Source: Prevotella sp. UBA2809 (lineage in GTDB: Bacteria; Bacteroidota; Bacteroidia; Bacteroidales; Bacteroidaceae). Taken from it: 43,354 nt of DNA. The notes under the pieces are model-generated. The model saw only the letters and a list, made by a program, of their open reading frames with translations, made no database searches and had not been told where the DNA came from. The number at the start of each line of letters is the position of its first letter. Position 1 is the stretch's first letter. A program made the translations under genes and the position numbers. The stretch lies in NCBI GenBank assembly GCA_002351725.1, contig DEHD01000028.1, forward strand, positions 1 to 43,354, written 5' to 3'. Shown here one piece after another: positions 40,540-43,354 of this stretch.

Positions 40540-42087
40540 ATGAAACAGATTATATCTACCATACTTTTTCTCGCAACGTGTTTGCCTGCTTTGGCTCAGG
40601 ATGTGGTAAAGCTGCTTGAGCCTGCCTATGCCGATAGTGCTGCTGTGTATCGTCAGAGTGTTTATGTTCCGCAGAAGTGGGACAAGAGTCGTGTGCAGCT
40701 CTTCATCGAGCGCCCCTTGGGTGCTACCACCGTTCGTGTAAACGGTTTCGAGGTTGGTGGCGATACTACCATAGCCATTCCTCATATTCTTGACGTCACC
40801 AAGCGCATAGTTGCTGGTCAGCGAAACACTATCGAGATTCAGATTGCTGGTCACGATTCGCGAGGCATCATTGGTTCTGTCGAACTTCGTGCGCAACCGC
40901 GCCACCTATATATAAAAAAGGTAACGCTGCACCCCAAACCATTTAGTGCTTCTGTGGGTGTCGATCTCGACCTGCGTGGTCAGTCGCCCAACTACGGCTA
41001 TTACGGCGTTCAGATTATGGTTCAGCACGAGTATAAGGATTCGGCCGCCATCTTCCTTGCCAATGAGGATATCTACGACAGTCATATGGAGCTTCAGATG
41101 GGTATTCCTGAACAAGACCGCTTCTGGGATGAGTTCCATCCCAACGTCTATCGCATGGGCGTTAGTGCGGCCGATGATTATCAGGAGCTTACGTTTGGTA
41201 TGCGCGAGGCTGGGGTAGTTGATGGTCGACTGTTCATTAACAGCCACCCCGTCTATCTGCGTGGTGCTATTATGGACGATTACTTCCCCGAGTGGGGCCG
41301 CATGCCTACCGATGTGGCTACGTGGGAAAAGATATTCCACCGACTTGAGTCGATGGGCCTTAATCATGTTCGCTTCAACGGCTACTGCCCTGTAGAGGCC
41401 GCCTTCACTGCAGCCGATAAGGTGGGAATGTATCTCCAGCCCGAGGGTAAGAGCTTGTTCGAGCTTGGTCGTATGGCCGATGCCTATGGCCATCATCCTT
41501 CGCTGGTGCTGATGTCGGTTGGCGATTCGTGCTATGTGTGGAACGATGGGTATATCGCTCCCATTCAGCTTAATCAGAGTGTTATCTATGGTGCCGATAT
41601 GATGCAATACAAGATGGGCATCGAGCAGCGATTGCTTAATGACAGTATCGGACATTTCCTTCTTGGCGGACTTTGCGACCGTCGCGGCGACTTTAGCGGA
41701 GTGCTTCACGCACGTTTCACTGATAAGGATGCTGGCTTTGCTGCCACCCAGTTCTCGCAGTTCTGCCGTCCCATCATCCCATTGGCACGATTCGATAAAA
41801 CCAGCTACACCCTGAGCGATACGCTACGTGTGCCCGTGGTGGTTTATAACGCCATGTATGGTCATCTTAACGGCGTGCGCACCACCTATTATCTTAATAC
41901 CGATAGCGGACAGGTTGTTGCTGGCGGACTTGTAGCCTCAGGCAATATCCCTTTGGCTACACAGAATCCTGTGGGCGAGATTGTGTTCCCGCTCGATTCA
42001 TTAAAATCACCTTGCAAGCTCACTCTAACCCTAACGGTTGGCGCACCATCCGTGCGCAACCATTGGGATATAGAGGTTAAACCTTAG
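40540..42087 (+). CDS. Shortened GH2-like glycosidase-fold protein, probably catalytically dead
   Basis: The 515-residue protein has a signal peptide (1-19, ALA-Q) and a GH2 layout: a sugar-binding jellyroll (about 20-120, VRVNGFEVGGDTTIAIP, NTIEIQIAGHD), an Ig-like domain (about 122-225), and a barrel part with PVYLRGAIMDDYFPEW, MGLNHVRFNGYCPVEAAFTAADKVGMYLQPEG and HHPSLVLMSVGD. In related large GH2-like proteins the last motif reads xxYGNEP, with the catalytic acid/base Glu; here it is VGD (D329) and no Glu follows. It is also much shorter than those relatives (usually over 900). A frame open from 40417 crosses the tRNA, so the ATG at 40540 is the start. Confidence 0.7.
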   Translation: MKQIISTILFLATCLPALAQDVVKLLEPAYADSAAVYRQSVYVPQKWDKSRVQLFIERPLGATTVRVNGFEVGGDTTIAIPHILDVTKRIVAGQRNTIEIQIAGHDSRGIIGSVELRAQPRHLYIKKVTLHPKPFSASVGVDLDLRGQSPNYGYYGVQIMVQHEYKDSAAIFLANEDIYDSHMELQMGIPEQDRFWDEFHPNVYRMGVSAADDYQELTFGMREAGVVDGRLFINSHPVYLRGAIMDDYFPEWGRMPTDVATWEKIFHRLESMGLNHVRFNGYCPVEAAFTAADKVGMYLQPEGKSLFELGRMADAYGHHPSLVLMSVGDSCYVWNDGYIAPIQLNQSVIYGADMMQYKMGIEQRLLNDSIGHFLLGGLCDRRGDFSGVLHARFTDKDAGFAATQFSQFCRPIIPLARFDKTSYTLSDTLRVPVVVYNAMYGHLNGVRTTYYLNTDSGQVVAGGLVASGNIPLATQNPVGEIVFPLDSLKSPCKLTLTLTVGAPSVRNHWDIEVKP

Positions 42088-42116
42088 AAGAATCCAAAGA
42101 AGTAGATTACGGCTGC

Positions 42117-42133
42117 CTTCTTAGGTTAAGAAG
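42117..42133 (+). terminator. Possible weak terminator after the GH2-like gene
   Basis: CTTCTTA and TAAGAAG form a 7-bp stem with a 3-base loop, followed by ATTTTCT. It is A/T-rich with no long T-run, so it may be weak. Confidence 0.45.
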
Positions 42134-42196
42134 ATTTTCTGAACCAACAAAGAAAATCGAGAAGAAAATACCAAAACGCTTGCAAGTTTCAACTAT

Positions 42197-42216
42197 TTGC
42201 CGTATCTTTGCGGCAA
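42197..42216 (+). promoter_or_regulatory. -7 box framed by an inverted repeat: likely autoregulatory operator
   Basis: TTGCCG (42197-42202), the -7 box TATCTTTG (42203-42210) and CGGCAA (42211-42216) follow one another without a gap, so the box is exactly the spacer of a 6-bp perfect palindrome. A TTGC at 42180-42183 lies 19 bases upstream of the box. A protein bound to this dyad would block RNA polymerase, as toxin-antitoxin operons do. The ATG of the first gene is 19 bases downstream. Confidence 0.7.
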
Positions 42217-42235
42217 GAATTATTATAAACAAGAT

Positions 42236-42451
42236 ATGAGCAAGTACGAGATTCCATTCTTTACAGCGTGCATACAAGCCTTTGGTCGGAGGTTCTCGAT
42301 GACTCGTCAAGCAGCATTCCGCTATCTTCACGAGCATAAGGGCTTGGCATTCTTGATAGAGTTCTACGATGTAGAACACTTGCAATCAATGGACGAAACT
42401 ATAGATGATTTGCTCATCATCTGCCAAAAGAATGGAGGAACACTGGCATGA
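42236..42451 (+). CDS. DUF3791-like small protein, first gene of an ART-type operon
   Basis: The 71-residue protein begins MSKYEIPFFTACIQAFGRR and continues SMTRQAAFRYLHEHKGLAF and EFYDVEHLQSMDETIDDLL. This matches my memory of DUF3791 proteins, which are often encoded beside DUF3990 proteins. It looks helical, with no signal. Its last four bases ATGA overlap the next start. An antitoxin or DNA-binding role is inferred from position and the promoter palindrome. A start at 42197 would overlap the operator and is rejected. Confidence 0.72.
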   Translation: MSKYEIPFFTACIQAFGRRFSMTRQAAFRYLHEHKGLAFLIEFYDVEHLQSMDETIDDLLIICQKNGGTLA

Positions 42452-42936
42452 CACTCTATCATGGAACCAATGCTGATATAGACAAAATAGACCTTACCAA
42501 AGGTATGCGACACAAAGACTTTGGCAAGGGATTCTATCTTACACCTGATAAGAATACTGCTATTCGAATGGCTCAGAAGAAAGCGCGACTTTTTGGAGGG
42601 ACGCCCACACTGTTAACCTACGAGCTGGATGATTCATCCCTCAATTCTGAGTTGAAAGTAAAAGTATTCCCAGAGAAAGCTTGTACAGAATGGTTCCTCT
42701 TTATTGACGCCAACCGAGACAAGAAGAATGTTGAACAAATACATGACTACGATATCGTTGTAGGTCCGATTGCCGACGATGGTGTGGTGCTTCAACTTAC
42801 TAACTACCACGAAGGTATATATTCTCCAGAACAGGCAGCACAATTGCTGCAAGACAAATATCTTGATCAGCAATACTTCTTTGGAACAGAGCGTGCATTA
42901 CAATATCTTAAAAAGGTCAATGTAGAAACCGTATGA
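42448..42936 (+). CDS. DUF3990 family protein with ADP-ribosyltransferase-like fold (candidate toxin)
   Basis: The 162-residue protein has the start of an ADP-ribosyltransferase fold: MTLYHGTN (H5), DFGKGFYLTPDKNTAIRMAQKKA (Y30 in GFYLT) and, near the end, DQQYFFGTERALQYL, where Q142 could stand in the third catalytic position (H-Y-Q type, as in some ARTs). This is the pattern of DUF3990. ART-fold proteins in small operons are often toxins that modify proteins, DNA or RNA. It overlaps both neighbours by 4 bases (ATGA), so all three are translated in fixed ratio. No activity is proven by the sequence. Confidence 0.78.
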   Translation: MTLYHGTNADIDKIDLTKGMRHKDFGKGFYLTPDKNTAIRMAQKKARLFGGTPTLLTYELDDSSLNSELKVKVFPEKACTEWFLFIDANRDKKNVEQIHDYDIVVGPIADDGVVLQLTNYHEGIYSPEQAAQLLQDKYLDQQYFFGTERALQYLKKVNVETV

Positions 42937-43148
42937 ACGAGCCTAATCATCATCAAATAGCCACTTATCTTACTGACTATGCCATCAGCGAGTTAGTAAA
43001 ATATGTTATTGAGGATACGGGTTGCACCATAGAGCAAGCTATGGAGCGTGTCTATAACTCGCCATTGATGCAGGCTCTGCAGGACGAAGAAGGCGAGCTC
43101 TATGTCCAAAGCCCAGCATATCTTTATGAGTTGATGAATCAGATTTGA
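42933..43148 (+). CDS. Small third protein of the DUF3990 operon
   Basis: The 71-residue acidic protein begins MNEPNHHQIATYLTDYAIS and has TGCTIEQAMERVYNSPLMQALQDEEGELYVQSPAYLYELM. It is a small helical protein of a kind I recall beside DUF3990 genes, but I have no family name. It overlaps the toxin-like gene by 4 bases. Its stop (43146-43148) overlaps the opposite-strand partial gene by 10 bases. It may be the antitoxin, or an accessory such as a chaperone. Confidence 0.7.
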   Translation: MNEPNHHQIATYLTDYAISELVKYVIEDTGCTIEQAMERVYNSPLMQALQDEEGELYVQSPAYLYELMNQI

Positions 43149-43354
43149 CAGCTGTCATTTGTCACGATTGTCATTTGTCTTCCACCGCTGATTTTAAATC
43201 TACTTGAATAAACTTCTCCTTCAGAGTTTGTAAGTATGATTGTAGTATCATCCTTGAATTTATATGTGCCGTTACTAGCTTCGTGGATTTTCTTGTCTTC
43301 TTTATTATATTCCATTAGATGTGCGGACAGTATCGGTGCAGAATACCGATAACT
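43139..43354 (-). CDS. C-terminal part of a protein, perhaps lipocalin-like (partial)
   Basis: The minus strand is open from the right edge to TGA at 43139-43141 and gives 71 residues, including ASNGTYKFKDDTTIIL, NSEGEVYSSRF and ISGGRQMTIV. The alternating pattern looks like beta strands and resembles the ends of small lipocalin-like lipoproteins of Bacteroidota (strand, Asp-rich turn, strand), though this is only an impression. It overlaps the tail of the last plus-strand gene by 10 bases. An ATG occurs inside the frame (43314-43316), so a short protein is also possible. Confidence 0.5.
   Translation of the reverse strand, partial: SYRYSAPILSAHLMEYNKEDKKIHEASNGTYKFKDDTTIILTNSEGEVYSSRFKISGGRQMTIVTNDSCQI

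Noticed and set aside
40906..41709. 267-codon minus-strand frame opposite the GH2-like gene
   Set aside because: It contradicts the GH2-like motifs and signal peptide on the plus strand, and has no -7 box before it.

Overview
The window looks like chromosome of a Bacteroidales bacterium, most likely a Prevotella-type genome. Nearly every transcription start is preceded by the Bacteroidota -7 box TAnnTTTG, and I see no consistent Shine-Dalgarno sequences. The gene content fits: a PorT-like barrel of the type IX secretion system, an exbB-exbD-exbD-tonB-PstS-like-TPR operon, RibBA, a UshA-type 5'-nucleotidase split over two genes, and secreted glycosidases. The genus is an inference from memory of such clusters, not from a search.

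Layout. 1-2.9 kb: Sfp-type phosphopantetheinyl transferase, a GxxExxY (PD-D/ExK-like) gene enclosed by perfect 27-bp terminal inverted repeats, RmuC, and a DUF4332 helix-hairpin-helix protein. The same 27-bp repeat recurs as a 71-bp hairpin at 2885-2955 and as a single copy before ispD at 10181-10206. 2.9-7.3 kb: HerA/DUF853 ATPase, LysM-M23 peptidase, CapA-like phosphatase and NlpC/P60 peptidase (envelope). 7.4-10.8 kb: operon DJ-1 family protein, IspD, RecG; IspD carries an in-frame palindromic repeat. 10.9-14.4 kb: NAD kinase and a GH3-PA14 glycosidase with abutting stops. 14.5-17.5 kb: ABC ATPase, two permeases and a YtrA-type GntR regulator, with a palindromic operator on the promoter. 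17.6-23.3 kb: MacB-like ATPase, two FtsX-type permeases, MacA-like adaptor and TolC-like channel, a complete tripartite export operon. 23.3-26.6 kb: GH53 galactanase, a small basic protein, a stand-alone AICAR transformylase, a 50-residue protein and ribosomal protein L19. 26.8-29.6 kb: split 5'-nucleotidase, PorT-like protein, 2[4Fe-4S] ferredoxin. 29.6-35.2 kb: TonB energising operon. 35.2-40.2 kb: aminotransferase, RibBA, LptF/G-type permease, START-like protein. 40.3-42.1 kb: tRNA-Met(CAT) and a shrunken GH2-like protein that seems to lack the catalytic acid/base. 42.2-43.15 kb: a three-gene, ATGA-overlapped operon of DUF3791-like protein, DUF3990 ADP-ribosyltransferase-fold protein and a small third protein; its -7 box sits exactly between the arms of an inverted repeat. 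A partial gene runs off the right edge.

The two best candidates for little-described biology are the DUF3991/3990-type accessory operon at the right end (here DUF3791/DUF3990; toxin-antitoxin-like by organisation) and the GxxExxY element with its matching dispersed hairpins. Most of the rest is core metabolism and envelope machinery. There is no gene-free stretch over 300 bases; the longest, 14388-14642, holds the promoter and operator of the ABC/GntR operon. All family names come from reading motifs by eye; no database search was run.
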